A stretch of DNA of 64,000 bases, taken from Bradyrhizobium sp. 170 (GTDB taxonomy: Bacteria; Pseudomonadota; Alphaproteobacteria; Rhizobiales; Xanthobacteraceae). Where the stretch lies: the NCBI RefSeq assembly GCF_023101085.1, contig NZ_CP064703.1, forward strand, positions 4,774,001 to 4,838,000, written 5' to 3'. Both the position numbers and the translations under genes were made by a program. Numbering within the stretch: the first letter of the stretch is position 1; every line of letters starts with the position of its first letter. Under the pieces are notes generated by a model. It made no database searches. It worked only from the letters and a program-made list of their open reading frames with translations, and was not told the origin of the DNA. Shown piece by piece: positions 8,643 through 19,043 of this stretch.

Positions 8643-9398
8643 TCAGGCTGCGTCTTCGAACTGCGCGTAGCCGGAAGCCTCGAGCTCCAGCGCCAGATCC
8701 TTGCCGCCGCTTTTCACGACCCGGCCCTTCGACATCACGTGCACGAAGTCAGGCACGATGTAGTTGAGCAGCCGCTGATAGTGCGTGATCACGACCATCG
8801 CGCGATCCGGCGAACGCAGCGCGTTGACACCGTCGGCCGCCACACGAAGCGCGTCGATATCGAGGCCGGAATCCATTTCGTCGAGGATGCAGACGGCAGG
8901 CTCGAACAGCGCCATCTGCAAGATCTCATTGCGCTTCTTCTCGCCGCCGGAAAACCCGACATTGACGCCGCGGCGAAGCATGTCCTGCGGAATGTTCAGG
9001 GACTTCGCGACCTCGCGGACCTTTTTCAGAAAGTCCGGCGTCGAGTATTCACTCTCGCCGCGCGCCTTGCGCTGGGCATTCAGCGCGGTGCGCAGGAATG
9101 TCATGGTCGCAACGCCCGGAATCTCGACCGGATACTGGAACGCCAGGAACACACCCTTGGCGGCGCGCTCGTCCGGCGCCATCTCAAGAAGGTCTTCGCC
9201 CTTGAACAGGATCTGGCCGTCAGTGACTTCATAGCCCGGCTTGCCTGCGATGACGTGCGACAGCGTGGATTTGCCGGAGCCGTTCGGCCCCATGATCGCG
9301 TGCACCTCGCCCGGATTTACGGTGAGCGTCAGCCCGTGGAGAATTTCGTTATCCTCGACACGAACCTTTAGATCTTTCACTTCAAGCAACGCAGTCAT
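8643..9398 (-). CDS. sufC: SufC, ABC-type ATPase of the SufBCD scaffold
   Basis: The 251-residue ATPase shows Walker A GPNGSGKST, the signature FSGGEKKRNE, Walker B CILDEMDSGLDID and the switch His in MVVITHYQRLL. The DEMDSGLD and GGEKKRNE forms are characteristic of SufC rather than of transporter ATPases. It drives the conformational change of SufBC2D that allows cluster assembly; no membrane partner is involved. AGGGA lies about six bases before the ATG. Confidence 0.97.
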   Translation of the reverse strand: MTALLEVKDLKVRVEDNEILHGLTLTVNPGEVHAIMGPNGSGKSTLSHVIAGKPGYEVTDGQILFKGEDLLEMAPDERAAKGVFLAFQYPVEIPGVATMTFLRTALNAQRKARGESEYSTPDFLKKVREVAKSLNIPQDMLRRGVNVGFSGGEKKRNEILQMALFEPAVCILDEMDSGLDIDALRVAADGVNALRSPDRAMVVITHYQRLLNYIVPDFVHVMSKGRVVKSGGKDLALELEASGYAQFEDAA

Positions 9399-9415
9399 GT
9401 TGTTTCCCTGTGGGC

Positions 9416-9619
9416 CTAAATCGCCCGAATGAAAACCGGAAGAAAGAACCAGGCAAAGAAGCCTAGTGCTCCACCACCGGCAGCCAATTTGCCGAATTCG
9501 GTTACATCAGCCCATCCCGCTAGGCCGCCGATCAGAGCCGCAAATGCTCCAGCGATCGCAACAAACAAAAAGATCGCAAGTGGCGCTAACCGGACGAACG
9601 CGAGGATGTTGCTGATCAT
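9416..9619 (-). CDS. Small two-helix membrane protein inside the suf operon
   Basis: The 67-residue protein has two hydrophobic helices: about residues 5-33 (IFLFVAIAGAFAALIGGLAG) and 45-65 (AAGGGALGFFAWFFLPVF), joined by the short polar loop WADVTEFGK. Its ATG lies 4 bases after the sufB stop and its stop 17 bases before sufC, so it is translated as part of the operon. I do not recognise the family. Position and helix pattern argue that it is real, while a link to Fe-S assembly, for example membrane anchoring, is only inference. Confidence 0.7.
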   Translation of the reverse strand: MISNILAFVRLAPLAIFLFVAIAGAFAALIGGLAGWADVTEFGKLAAGGGALGFFAWFFLPVFIRAI

Positions 9620-9623
9620 TGGC

Positions 9624-11105
<1,482 letters not shown>

Positions 11106-11159
11106 TCCATCCTCCGCTCGCGGTTTCAAGGACCGCGGTGGAACAATCACAAAAGTCGA

Positions 11160-11201
11160 ATTCGAAGCATTCCAACGAAACCCGCTTAGAACGTTTCAAG
11201 C
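11160..11201 (-). promoter_or_regulatory. Two candidate Irr-type (iron-responsive) sites before sufB
   Basis: The 90-base gap between the first cysteine desulfurase gene and sufB holds two interrupted dyads of TTNGAA-N3-TTCNAA type. One at 11160-11176 reads GTTGGAATGCTTCGAAT on the minus strand; the other at 11185-11201 reads CTTAGAACGTTTCAAGC on the plus strand and overlaps the upstream stop codon. Each matches 10 of 14 defined positions of the rhizobial Irr/ICE consensus as I recall it. Their centres are 25 bp apart, and the first is about 60 bp before the sufB start. Regulation by Irr is known for iron genes in Bradyrhizobium; its action here is inferred. Confidence 0.4.
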
Positions 11202-12350
11202 TGTGTTTCGTCGCCCTCTAAGTAAGGCATCGGCGAGCTTTCGCCAAGCCTGAAGGGCCAAATCAATGTCTGCCTCAGAGGTAGACCAGCCCAGACTGAG
11301 CCGCACCGCTCCCTGCGCCAGTTCCCCGCCGACCCCCATGGCGGCCAGAACGTGCGACGGCTGGACCTTGCCGGACGAGCAGGCGGAACCCGAAGATACC
11401 GCAATACCGCCGAGATCGAAGCCAATCACGGCCGTTTCGGCCTTAAGCCCGGGAACCGTGAACAGGGTGGTATTGGGCAGGCGTGGCGTGTCCGCTGAAA
11501 ACAGGATCATTCCCGGGGTTAGTTTCAGGCCCGCCTCGAGCCGGCCCTGAAGGTCCCGAAGCCGAGCCGCGTTACCTTGCAGGGCTGCCATGGCGGCCCG
11601 GACCGCAGCACCAAAGGCCGCAATGCCTGCGACGTTCTCGGTGCCGGCCCTTCGCCCCAGCTCCTGTCCGCCGCCGCGCAGCAATGGCTCCAGCCCCTGC
11701 ACCTCCTCCGACAGGACCAGCGCCCCCACCCCTTTTGGGCCACCGACCTTGTGCGCAGAAAGCGTAACCAGATCGGCCTTCATCAATTTGATATCAAAAG
11801 GTATTTTTCCCAATGCCTGGATTGCATCGACATGCAGCAGCCCGCCTGCTTCATGTACGATGTCAGCGACTTCGCCGACCGGTTGAAGCGCGCCAGTCTC
11901 GTTATTGGCCAGCATGACCGAGACAAGCGCCCGCTGCCCACCGGCAAGAAGCCTCCGTAGATGGTCGATGTCGATCAGGCCGGACCCGGTAACGTGGATG
12001 GCCCCGATCGCGTCCGGCGAGAAACGCCCCCCTGACAGCACTGACGTATGTTCGATAGCCGAGACCAATAGCCGACGAACCGGTTCGCCCGCGCTCCGAC
12101 GCAGCCCCGGCGTCAGCGCCAGCGCATTCGCCTCCGTACCACCAGACGTAAACGCCACATCCTGCGGCCGGGCGCCGATGGCCGCGGAGATGGCGGCGCG
12201 CGCATCCTCGACCAGCCGACGCGCCTGCCGACCTTCGGCATGAACCGATGACGGATTGCCGGCGATGTCCCAGGCAGCCGCCATCGCCTGCCTGGCCTCG
12301 GGGCGAAGCGGCGTCGTCGCATTCCAGTCGAGATAGACCCGGTCAGGCAT
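11196..12350 (-). CDS. Cysteine desulfurase, NifS/IscS-like (group I)
   Basis: The 384-residue PLP enzyme starts MPDRVYLDWNATTPLRPEA and has FTSGGTEANALAL, the PLP Lys in LSAHKVGGPKGVGAL, and the catalytic Cys on the long mobile loop, VSSGSACSSGKVQPSHVL. That loop marks group I (NifS/IscS), distinct from SufS later in the operon. It is the first gene of the operon, 90 bases before sufB. It may supply sulfur for cluster assembly or for tRNA thiolation. The leader upstream (12351-12400) is AT-rich with TATAGG and TAATAT, consistent with a promoter. Confidence 0.93.
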   Translation of the reverse strand: MPDRVYLDWNATTPLRPEARQAMAAAWDIAGNPSSVHAEGRQARRLVEDARAAISAAIGARPQDVAFTSGGTEANALALTPGLRRSAGEPVRRLLVSAIEHTSVLSGGRFSPDAIGAIHVTGSGLIDIDHLRRLLAGGQRALVSVMLANNETGALQPVGEVADIVHEAGGLLHVDAIQALGKIPFDIKLMKADLVTLSAHKVGGPKGVGALVLSEEVQGLEPLLRGGGQELGRRAGTENVAGIAAFGAAVRAAMAALQGNAARLRDLQGRLEAGLKLTPGMILFSADTPRLPNTTLFTVPGLKAETAVIGFDLGGIAVSSGSACSSGKVQPSHVLAAMGVGGELAQGAVRLSLGWSTSEADIDLALQAWRKLADALLRGRRNTA

Positions 12351-12627
12351 TTCTGTACAATATTACCTATATCGGCAAGCAGCTCCGCGAGCCTCGGCCT
12401 CACCGCCGGCGCTAGATGCCTTATGGCAATTGGGGATCGCGCCGTCTCTTACAATCTCAGGCTAACGCCTTGAACTGCCTTCCAGATGTTCAAGATGCTT
12501 GCTTTTTGCCCCTCGCCTCATGCTAGAAGGCCGCAACCAGTTCACGGGAGCGCCCGTCCGCGCATCGCCCAACGACGCATGATCACATTTTCTCCGCCGG
12601 ATCACGTCCGTTGCCTAGGGATCATCA

Positions 12628-13275
12628 ATGCCTGAAGTAATTTTCACCGGCCCCGCGGGCCGCCTCGAAGGCCGTTATCACCCGGCCAAGCAGAAGAACG
12701 CGCCGATCGCGATGATCCTGCATCCGCATCCGCAATTCCACGGCACGATGAATCACCAGATCGTCTACCAGTGCTACTACGCGTTTGCGCATCGCGGCTT
12801 CTCGGTATTGCGATTCAATTTCCGCGGCGTCGGCCGCAGCCAGGGCTCGTTCGATCACGGCACCGGCGAATTGTCGGATGCCGCTTCCGCGCTGGACTGG
12901 GCGCAGACCATCAATCCGGAAGCGCGCGCCTGCTGGGTCGCCGGCTTCTCGTTCGGCGCCTGGATCGGCATGCAGTTGTTGATGCGCCGGCCCGAGGTCG
13001 AAGGCTTCATTTCGATCGCGCCGCCCGCCAATCTCTATGACTTCTCCTTCCTCGCGCCCTGCCCGTCGTCGGGCCTGATCGTGCACGGCGAGAAGGACGC
13101 GGTGGTGCCGCCGAAGGACGTCAACACGCTGGTCGAGAAGCTGAAGACCCAAAAGGGTATCGTGATCGATCAGCAGATCATCCCAGGCGCCAATCACTTC
13201 TTCGACGGCAAGCTGGAGCCGCTGATGGAGACGGTGACCGGCTATCTCGACATGCGGCTCGCCAACGTCCGGTGA
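12628..13275 (+). CDS. Alpha/beta hydrolase
   Basis: The 215-residue alpha/beta hydrolase has HPHPQFHGTMNHQIVY near the N-terminus and the oxyanion strand VLRFNFRGVGRSQG. The catalytic triad is Ser in GFSFGAW (about residue 112), Asp in HGEKDAVVPP and His in GANHFF. No signal peptide is present, so it is cytoplasmic. The subfamily is widespread in proteobacteria and annotated as dienelactone hydrolase-like, with unknown substrate. The start at 12628 follows AGGGATCATCA. It is divergent from the suf operon across a 277-base gap. Confidence 0.88.
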   Translation: MPEVIFTGPAGRLEGRYHPAKQKNAPIAMILHPHPQFHGTMNHQIVYQCYYAFAHRGFSVLRFNFRGVGRSQGSFDHGTGELSDAASALDWAQTINPEARACWVAGFSFGAWIGMQLLMRRPEVEGFISIAPPANLYDFSFLAPCPSSGLIVHGEKDAVVPPKDVNTLVEKLKTQKGIVIDQQIIPGANHFFDGKLEPLMETVTGYLDMRLANVR

Positions 13276-13287
13276 CGTGACCGTGTC

Positions 13288-13371
13288 GTAGCCCGGATGG
13301 AGCGCAGCGAAATCCGGGACCGCAGCCAGCGTTGAGGATTCCCGAATTGCGCTACGCTCCATCCGGGCTAC
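13288..13371. repeat. REP-like palindromic element, 'GTAGCCCGGAT' type
   Basis: Two ~32-bp near-complementary arms (13288-13319 and 13340-13371) begin and end with GTAGCCCGGATGGAGCGC and its complement, with a few mismatches, separated by 20 bases. It fills the gap between convergent genes, where it can fold into a long hairpin and end transcription from both sides. Elements with this core are dispersed in many copies in Bradyrhizobium genomes. Confidence 0.8.
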
Positions 13372-13386
13372 GGCGACATCTGCGTC

Positions 13387-14064
13387 TCACGCCGCCAGTT
13401 TCAGCATATGCGCGTCGTGACGCGCCAGGAACGCGCGCAGCAATTGCGGATAGTCAGGCCCGACCGCCGTGCGGACGCTGGCCCGCTTCGCCAGCTCGGC
13501 TCGCCATGCACGCACCTTCGGCGTATCGGCAAACACCGAAAGATCGATCAGTTCATCGAACACGTCGAAGTAACGGAAGATCGGCGCGAACACCGCGTCC
13601 ACCAGGCTGAAATCCCCACCGGCAAAGAACGGTCCCGCGCCGAGCGCTTTCTCGACCTGCGCGAACTTCGCGGCGACCGCCTTCCGCTTGGTTTCAAAGA
13701 CCGCGGGATCACCCGTCGTCTCCAGGCCCCAGAGTTCGCTCAGAATGGTGGAGCCGAACTCCATCCAGGCGCGGTGCTGCGCACGTTGCAGCGGATCGTG
13801 CGGATGCAGTTTCGCGCCGCCTTGCGTATCTTCGATGTACTCGCAGATGACGTTGCTCTCGAACAGCGCCGCTTCGCCGTCCCCGGTCTCGACAAGCAGC
13901 ACCGGTACCTTGCCGAGCGGCGAAATCTTCAGAAACCAGTCCGGCTTGTTGGCGAGATCGATATCGATCCGCTCGAACGGAACGCCCTTTTCGGTGAGCG
14001 CGATCACCGCGCGCTGCACATAGGGACAAAGCTTGTGGCTGATCAGCGTGAGTTTTGGTGCCAT
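13387..14064 (-). CDS. Glutathione S-transferase
   Basis: The 225-residue protein has a thioredoxin-like N-terminal domain, LTLISHKLCPYVQRAVIALTEKG, with the Cys-Pro-Tyr motif, the cis-Pro in LGKVPVLL and the glutathione-contacting ESNVICEYIED. The C-terminal helical domain has GDFSLVDAVFAPIFRYFD. The CPY motif suggests a Cys-type (omega/beta-like) enzyme that forms or reduces mixed disulfides with glutathione rather than conjugating. GGGAGG lies six bases before the ATG. The promoter carries three copies of an operator (14103-14162), so the gene is probably repressed until an inducer appears. Confidence 0.9.
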   Translation of the reverse strand: MAPKLTLISHKLCPYVQRAVIALTEKGVPFERIDIDLANKPDWFLKISPLGKVPVLLVETGDGEAALFESNVICEYIEDTQGGAKLHPHDPLQRAQHRAWMEFGSTILSELWGLETTGDPAVFETKRKAVAAKFAQVEKALGAGPFFAGGDFSLVDAVFAPIFRYFDVFDELIDLSVFADTPKVRAWRAELAKRASVRTAVGPDYPQLLRAFLARHDAHMLKLAA

Positions 14065-14102
14065 GACGACCTCCCAGGCGAAGCCCGGGCAGGCCTCGCT
14101 CC

Positions 14103-14162
14103 ATGCATCTGCATTTAATTAGATGCATTTGCATGCAGTCGTCAAGGTCGATGCAGTTGCAT
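14103..14162 (-). promoter_or_regulatory. GST promoter with three ATGCA-N2-TGCAT operators
   Basis: Reading leftward, TTGACG (14140-14145) and TAATTA (14116-14121) form a sigma70-like promoter with an 18-bp spacer. Three copies of the 12-bp dyad ATGCA-N2-TGCAT lie at 14103-14114, 14123-14134 and 14151-14162. One is just downstream of the -10, one inside the spacer, and one just upstream of the -35. The first two are exactly 20 bp apart and the third 28 bp further. All ten dyad bases are identical in the three copies. The design is that of tight repression by a dimeric regulator (MarR-, TetR- or LacI-like), which is not encoded next to the gene. Confidence 0.75.
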
Positions 14163-14180
14163 CAACACATCTTGAACCGG

Positions 14181-15281
14181 TCAGGGTCGCGCGATGATGC
14201 CGCCGGTCATCGGGAATGGCACCCCCGTGGTGGCAGGATAGCTCAGCGGCAGGCCTTTCAGGCCCCGCGCGGCCAGAAATCCGAAGGCCTGCGCCTCGAT
14301 GGCGTCGGACGCCCAGCCCAGCGTGTCCGCCGCCCGGACGGTCGCCGGCGCAAGGCACTCGCGAAGCATCCGCAGCATGGTCAGGTTGCGGGCGCCGCCG
14401 CCGGCCACGATCCAGTTCTTGGGTTCTTTCGGCAGCAGCGGCACCACGCGGGCAATCGCGGCTACGGTAAAGGCGGTCAGCGTCGCCGCGCCATCCTCGG
14501 GCGGTACATCGCCTAGCTTCAGCCCCGCAAAATCGTTGCGGTCGAGCGATTTCGGCGGGGGCAGCGAAAAGAACGGCATCTCCAGAGCGCGGGCGATCCA
14601 GGCCGCATCGACCTTGCCCAGCGCGGCAGTGCGACCCTCGGTATCGAAACGCTGATTCAGCCAGCGGAACATGTGGTCGTCGAGCAGCGCGTTGCCCGGG
14701 CCGGTGTCGCAGGCGATCAGCGTGTCGCCGTCGATATAGGTGATGTTGGCGACCCCGCCGATATTGACCACGACGGTCGGCCCCTCCCAATCCAGCGATT
14801 GGGCGAGCGCGCGGTGATAAACCGGCACAAAGGGCGCACCCTGCCCGCCGGCCTCGACGTCAGCAGCGCGGAAATCGTACATGACCGGAATGTGGATCGT
14901 TTTGGCGAGCGCTGACGCATCGCCGATCTGGACCGTCAACTTTTTGTCGGGCCTGTGCAGCACGGTCTGGCCGTGAAAGCCGACGATGTCGATGTCGTCG
15001 AAGCGCAGCCGGTGTTGCGCGGTAAAGGCGGCCACCGCCTCGGCATGCGCCGATGTGACGACCCGCTCGGCCTCGCGCAGGCAGCCGGGCCGCGCCGCGC
15101 GATCCGGCAGGTCGGTGGCCTCGTACAGCGCCTGCCGCAGCAGGCTGCGCTCCATTTCGTTATAGGGGCGGTATCCGGACGGTCCCAGGGCGTTCACCCG
15201 GCGGCCGTCGGTCTCGATCATAGCGACATCGACCCCGTCGAGCGAGGTGCCGCTCATCAGACCAAGCGCCGTCAACATCAT
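14181..15281 (-). CDS. anmK: Anhydro-N-acetylmuramic acid kinase
   Basis: The 366-residue kinase shows the family opening LGLMSGTSLDGVDVAMIETD, VGFHGQTVLHRP, the catalytic-region block NIGGVANITYID followed by ACDTGPGNALLDD, and IVAGGGARNLTMLR. AnmK opens the 1,6-anhydro ring of cell-wall-derived anhydroMurNAc and phosphorylates it, returning it to MurNAc-6-P. It is divergent from tyrS, an arrangement common in rhizobia. The start is one of two adjacent ATGs (15281 or 15278). Its presence fits the other peptidoglycan genes in the window. Confidence 0.95.
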   Translation of the reverse strand: MMLTALGLMSGTSLDGVDVAMIETDGRRVNALGPSGYRPYNEMERSLLRQALYEATDLPDRAARPGCLREAERVVTSAHAEAVAAFTAQHRLRFDDIDIVGFHGQTVLHRPDKKLTVQIGDASALAKTIHIPVMYDFRAADVEAGGQGAPFVPVYHRALAQSLDWEGPTVVVNIGGVANITYIDGDTLIACDTGPGNALLDDHMFRWLNQRFDTEGRTAALGKVDAAWIARALEMPFFSLPPPKSLDRNDFAGLKLGDVPPEDGAATLTAFTVAAIARVVPLLPKEPKNWIVAGGGARNLTMLRMLRECLAPATVRAADTLGWASDAIEAQAFGFLAARGLKGLPLSYPATTGVPFPMTGGIIARP

Positions 15282-15456
15282 GTTAAATCGTGCCTTTGCA
15301 ACGCCCTGCTCGATCCGTCCCGCCGACGACGATCAGCTTGTGCCAAACACAGACATCTTATAATGCCACAGCGCCCGGCCTTCGGCAGCCTGTTCCGCCA
15401 TGGTTCCGCAACTCGCTACAATTACAGTGAAAATAGAATGATCAGAGCAGCTCGCC

Positions 15457-16710
15457 ATGACCGGATTTAAATCAGATTTCCTGAACATTTTACAGGAACG
15501 CGGCTTTATCCACCAATGTTCCGATTTCGAGGGCCTCGACGCGCTCGCCGCGAAGGGCCAGGCGACCGCCTATGTCGGCTACGACTGCACGGCGCCGTCG
15601 CTGCATATCGGCAACTACCTCACCATGATGATGCTGCACTGGCTGCAGCAGAGCGGAAACAAGCCGATCACCCTGATGGGCGGCGGCACCACCATGGTCG
15701 GCGACCCCTCCGGCAAGGATGAATCGCGCGCCATCCGCTCGATCGAGGAAATCGAGGCCAACAAGGCCTCGATCCGCGGCGTGTTCGCGAAGGTACTGCG
15801 CTACGGTTCGGGCCCGAGCGATGCCATCATGCTCGACAATGCCGAGTGGCTGACGAAACTGAACTACATCGAGATGCTGCGCGACGTCGGCCGGCACTTC
15901 TCCGTCAACCGCATGCTGACGATGGACTCGGTGCGGCTCCGTCTCGAGCGCGAGCAGGAGATGAGCTTCATCGAATTCAACTACATGGTCTGCCAGGCCT
16001 ACGACTTCGTCGAACTGGCGCGGCGCACCGGATGCCGGCTGCAGATGGGCGGCTCCGATCAATGGGGCAACATCGTCAACGGCGTCGATCTCGGCCGCCG
16101 CATGGGCACGCCGCAATTGTTCGCGCTGACGACGCCGCTGCTCACGACCGCCTCGGGCGCCAAGATGGGCAAGACCGCGCAGGGCGCGGTGTGGCTCAAC
16201 GCCGACCAGTTCTCGCCTTACGACTTCTGGCAATACTGGCGTAACGTCGAGGACGCCGATGTCGTCAAGTTTCTAAAGCTGTTCACGATCCTGCCGATGA
16301 GCGAAATCAACAAGCTCGCAGCGCTGCAGGGCGGCGAGATCAACGAAGCCAAGAAGGTGCTGGCGACGGAGGCGACCGCGCTGCTGCATGGTCGCGAGGC
16401 CGCCATCACGGCTGCCGAAACCGCACGCCGCACTTTTGAGGAAGGCGCGATCGCGGAGAGCCTGCCCACCGTGGAAGTCTCCCGTGGCGAGCTCGAGGCC
16501 GGCGCCGGAGTGCTGGGGCTGTTCGTGAAGGCGGGCCTCGTCGCCTCGAACGGCGAGGCGCGGCGCCAGATCAAGGGTGGCGGCTTGCGCGTCAACGATG
16601 CCGCCGTGACCGACGAGAAGATGGTGCTCACGCCGTCCAACCTCACGCCGGAAGGCGTCATCAAACTTTCCATGGGGAAGAAAAAGCACGTCCTGCTGAA
16701 ACCCGCATGA
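15457..16710 (+). CDS. tyrS: Tyrosyl-tRNA synthetase
   Basis: The 417-residue class I synthetase has [16 protein letters not shown], which holds the HIGH-type motif HIGN and the Tyr-binding region, [12 protein letters not shown], and the KMSKS-equivalent GAKMGKT. The C-terminal ~70 residues form an S4 RNA-binding domain ([20 protein letters not shown]). It charges tRNA-Tyr. It is full length. Confidence 0.97.
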   Translation: MTGFKSDFLNILQERGFIHQCSDFEGLDALAAKGQATAYVGYDCTAPSLHIGNYLTMMMLHWLQQSGNKPITLMGGGTTMVGDPSGKDESRAIRSIEEIEANKASIRGVFAKVLRYGSGPSDAIMLDNAEWLTKLNYIEMLRDVGRHFSVNRMLTMDSVRLRLEREQEMSFIEFNYMVCQAYDFVELARRTGCRLQMGGSDQWGNIVNGVDLGRRMGTPQLFALTTPLLTTASGAKMGKTAQGAVWLNADQFSPYDFWQYWRNVEDADVVKFLKLFTILPMSEINKLAALQGGEINEAKKVLATEATALLHGREAAITAAETARRTFEEGAIAESLPTVEVSRGELEAGAGVLGLFVKAGLVASNGEARRQIKGGGLRVNDAAVTDEKMVLTPSNLTPEGVIKLSMGKKKHVLLKPA

Positions 16711-16779
16711 TCGGGCCTGCATAGGCGCATTCGCTTTTGATGCTTGCGGGGACATGCGGAAACGCGCTCCCTGCGTCCT

Positions 16780-18027
16780 ATGGACAACAAGACGCCTGAG
16801 GGAGATGCGTTAGCCAGGCCGCTCAAGTCGCAGCGTGTGGCGCTCAACGTGCTGGCGCTGTGCTTTACGCTGGCGCTTATCGGCCGCGGCCTCGGCGAGA
16901 GCTTTACGGTTTTCCTCAAACCGATCTCGGAGAATTTCGGCTGGGACCGCGCGGCGGTGGTCTCGGTCTATTCGCTGACCTGGCTGGCGGGCGGGCTGAC
17001 GGCGCCCGTGGTCGGCCGGCTGTTCGACCGCTATGGCCCCCGCACCGTGTATTCGCTGGGACTGCTGCTGCTCGGCGGCGCGTTCCTGGTGGCGTCGCAG
17101 GCGCAAGCGCTGTGGCAATTCCAGGTGAGCGTCGGGCTCGCCGTCGGGATCGGCATCGCCTTCATCGGCAACGTACCGAATTCGATCCTGCTCGGCCGCT
17201 GGTTCGGCCCACGCCTGCCGACGGCGATGGCGGTGGTCTATTCGGCGGCCGGCGCGGGTGTGCTGGTGTTGCTACCCGCCTCGCAGCTGCTGATCGATCA
17301 TGTCGGCTGGCGCGGCGCCTACCAGATTTTCGGCATCGTCGCGCTCTGCCTGTTGGTGCCGCTACTGCTGCTGCCGTGGCGGCTGTTCTCCACGGGCTCG
17401 CCACACATCGCCAGAAAAGCCGATCCCGGTTTCATCGACGCGGGCTGGACGCTCGCGAGCGCCATGCGCCACCATGCATTCTGGGCGCTGTTCGCCACCT
17501 TCTTCTTCACGGCGGTGGGGATGTATGCGCTTGCCGCACAGATCGTCGCCTATCTGATCGACGCCGGCTTCCCGCCTCTGCAGGCGGCGACCGCCTGGGG
17601 CTTTTCCGGTGTCGTACTGCTGTTCGGCATGCTCGGCGTGACCCAGCTCGACAGCATCATCGGGCGACGCCCGTCGGTGCTGTTGAGCTATGCCATCTCG
17701 ATCGTCGGCATCATCCTGCTGTGGCTGCTGCAGTTCTATCCAAATTTCTGGCTGCTCACCGCTTTCGTCGTGACCTTCGGCAGCATGATCGGTTCGCGCG
17801 GCCCGCTGATCACGGCGACCGCAATGAAGATCTTTCGCGGTGAACGCGTCGGCACGATCTACGGCACGATCTCGATCGGCAGCGGTCTTGGCTCAGGACT
17901 CGGTGCCTGGGCCGGCGGCCTGATCCACGACTGGACCCACAGCTACGATCCCGTGATCGCCTTCGCGCTGGTGGCGGTGGTGCTGGGAATGATCCCGTTT
18001 TTGGTCGTGCCGGCGCTGCGGCGCTAG
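16780..18027 (+). CDS. Major facilitator superfamily transporter
   Basis: The 415-residue protein has twelve predicted membrane helices in two halves, the first starting near VALNVLALCFTLALIGRG. The conserved loop 2-3 motif is GRLFDRYGPRTVYSLG. Substrate is not evident; the N-terminal ESFTVFLKPISENFGWDRA is typical of the monocarboxylate/oxalate-type MFS branch. I place the start at the ATG at 16780 (MDNKTPEG), although a TTG 12 codons upstream keeps the frame open. It abuts the convergent LysR gene with no spacer. Confidence 0.85.
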   Translation: MDNKTPEGDALARPLKSQRVALNVLALCFTLALIGRGLGESFTVFLKPISENFGWDRAAVVSVYSLTWLAGGLTAPVVGRLFDRYGPRTVYSLGLLLLGGAFLVASQAQALWQFQVSVGLAVGIGIAFIGNVPNSILLGRWFGPRLPTAMAVVYSAAGAGVLVLLPASQLLIDHVGWRGAYQIFGIVALCLLVPLLLLPWRLFSTGSPHIARKADPGFIDAGWTLASAMRHHAFWALFATFFFTAVGMYALAAQIVAYLIDAGFPPLQAATAWGFSGVVLLFGMLGVTQLDSIIGRRPSVLLSYAISIVGIILLWLLQFYPNFWLLTAFVVTFGSMIGSRGPLITATAMKIFRGERVGTIYGTISIGSGLGSGLGAWAGGLIHDWTHSYDPVIAFALVAVVLGMIPFLVVPALRR

Positions 18028-18942
18028 CTAAGCCTCGGCCTGCTTGCCGGGGCTGCTCTTTTTTGCGGCGATCGTTTCAAGCAACCAATTTTTGAAGGAG
18101 AGCATCGCGGGTGATGGTCGCCGGGAGTGCAGTGACGTAATCCAATAATCGCCAAGCGCCACTTCGATCTTGAAGGGACGGACCAGCCGCCGTTGACGGA
18201 CCTCGTCCTGAAACAATGCCGCCGGCAACAACGCAACGCCGAAACTGCGCGCCGCTGCACTGGCGATCGTGATCGATGAATCGAACACCATTCCCTTGAG
18301 CACCGGACTCTGCAATCCCGCTGCGGTAAACCAGCGCGGCCATTCATCCTGTCGGTAGGAACGCAGCAGCACCTCGCGCTTGAGATCGACCGGCCGGCTC
18401 AGCCTGCGAGCCGGCGAAGGCGCGCAGAACGGGGTAAATGGCGCTCCCATCAGGTGGGTCGCCTCGGTGCCGTGCCAAAGGCCATCGCCAAACCTGATCG
18501 CGTAATCGAGGCCTTCGCCCGCGATGTCGATACGATTGTTGTTGGTGAACAGGCGCAAATCGATCCGCGGATAGGCCTTCCTAAAACCATCGAGTCGCGG
18601 CAACAGCCATCCTGAAGCGAAAGTCCCAACCACGCCGACCGAGATGACGTCCTGATAGCGACCGTCTTCAAAACGATTGAGCGTTTCGGTGAGCCGGCCG
18701 AAGGCCTCGACAATGCTCGGCAGCAGCGATTGCCCTTCATCGGTGAGCGCGACGCCGCGCGGCAGCCGGCGAAACAACTGTACGCCAAGCCGGTCCTCCA
18801 ACACTCTCACGTGCTGACTGACGGCGGCCTGCGTGACTCGAAGTTCCAGGCCAGCACGGGTGAAACTCAGGTGGCGCGCCGTCGCCTCAAAGGCCCGTAG
18901 TGCATTGAGCGGAAGGTGCGAAAGCTTCGTCCGGCGGCGCAT
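18028..18942 (-). CDS. LysR-family regulator, AmpR/GcvA-like
   Basis: The 304-residue regulator has the N-terminal helix-turn-helix LPLNALRAFEATARHLSFTR with VTQAAVSQHVRVLEDRLGVQLFRRL, the form shared by AmpR and GcvA. The effector domain follows from about residue 90. It is transcribed divergently from a class A beta-lactamase across 101 bp. That is the standard arrangement of AmpR-type regulators, which sense muropeptide intermediates and induce the lactamase. The AmpR assignment is from context plus family and is not proven. Confidence 0.85.
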   Translation of the reverse strand: MRRRTKLSHLPLNALRAFEATARHLSFTRAGLELRVTQAAVSQHVRVLEDRLGVQLFRRLPRGVALTDEGQSLLPSIVEAFGRLTETLNRFEDGRYQDVISVGVVGTFASGWLLPRLDGFRKAYPRIDLRLFTNNNRIDIAGEGLDYAIRFGDGLWHGTEATHLMGAPFTPFCAPSPARRLSRPVDLKREVLLRSYRQDEWPRWFTAAGLQSPVLKGMVFDSSITIASAAARSFGVALLPAALFQDEVRQRRLVRPFKIEVALGDYWITSLHSRRPSPAMLSFKNWLLETIAAKKSSPGKQAEA

Positions 18943-19043
18943 TTCTCGTTCCTAGTTTTTCTTATGCCTGCCCGCAGAACTGATCGTTTGTCAAGACGGC
19001 GGCCCGTCGGCACCTTCCTGCGCGCAGCAAGGAGGGATTCGCA

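Noticed and set aside
13288..13371. Insertion-sequence end or transposon remnant
   Set aside because: There is no transposase fragment or target duplication; it fits the dispersed REP-like palindromes of this group.
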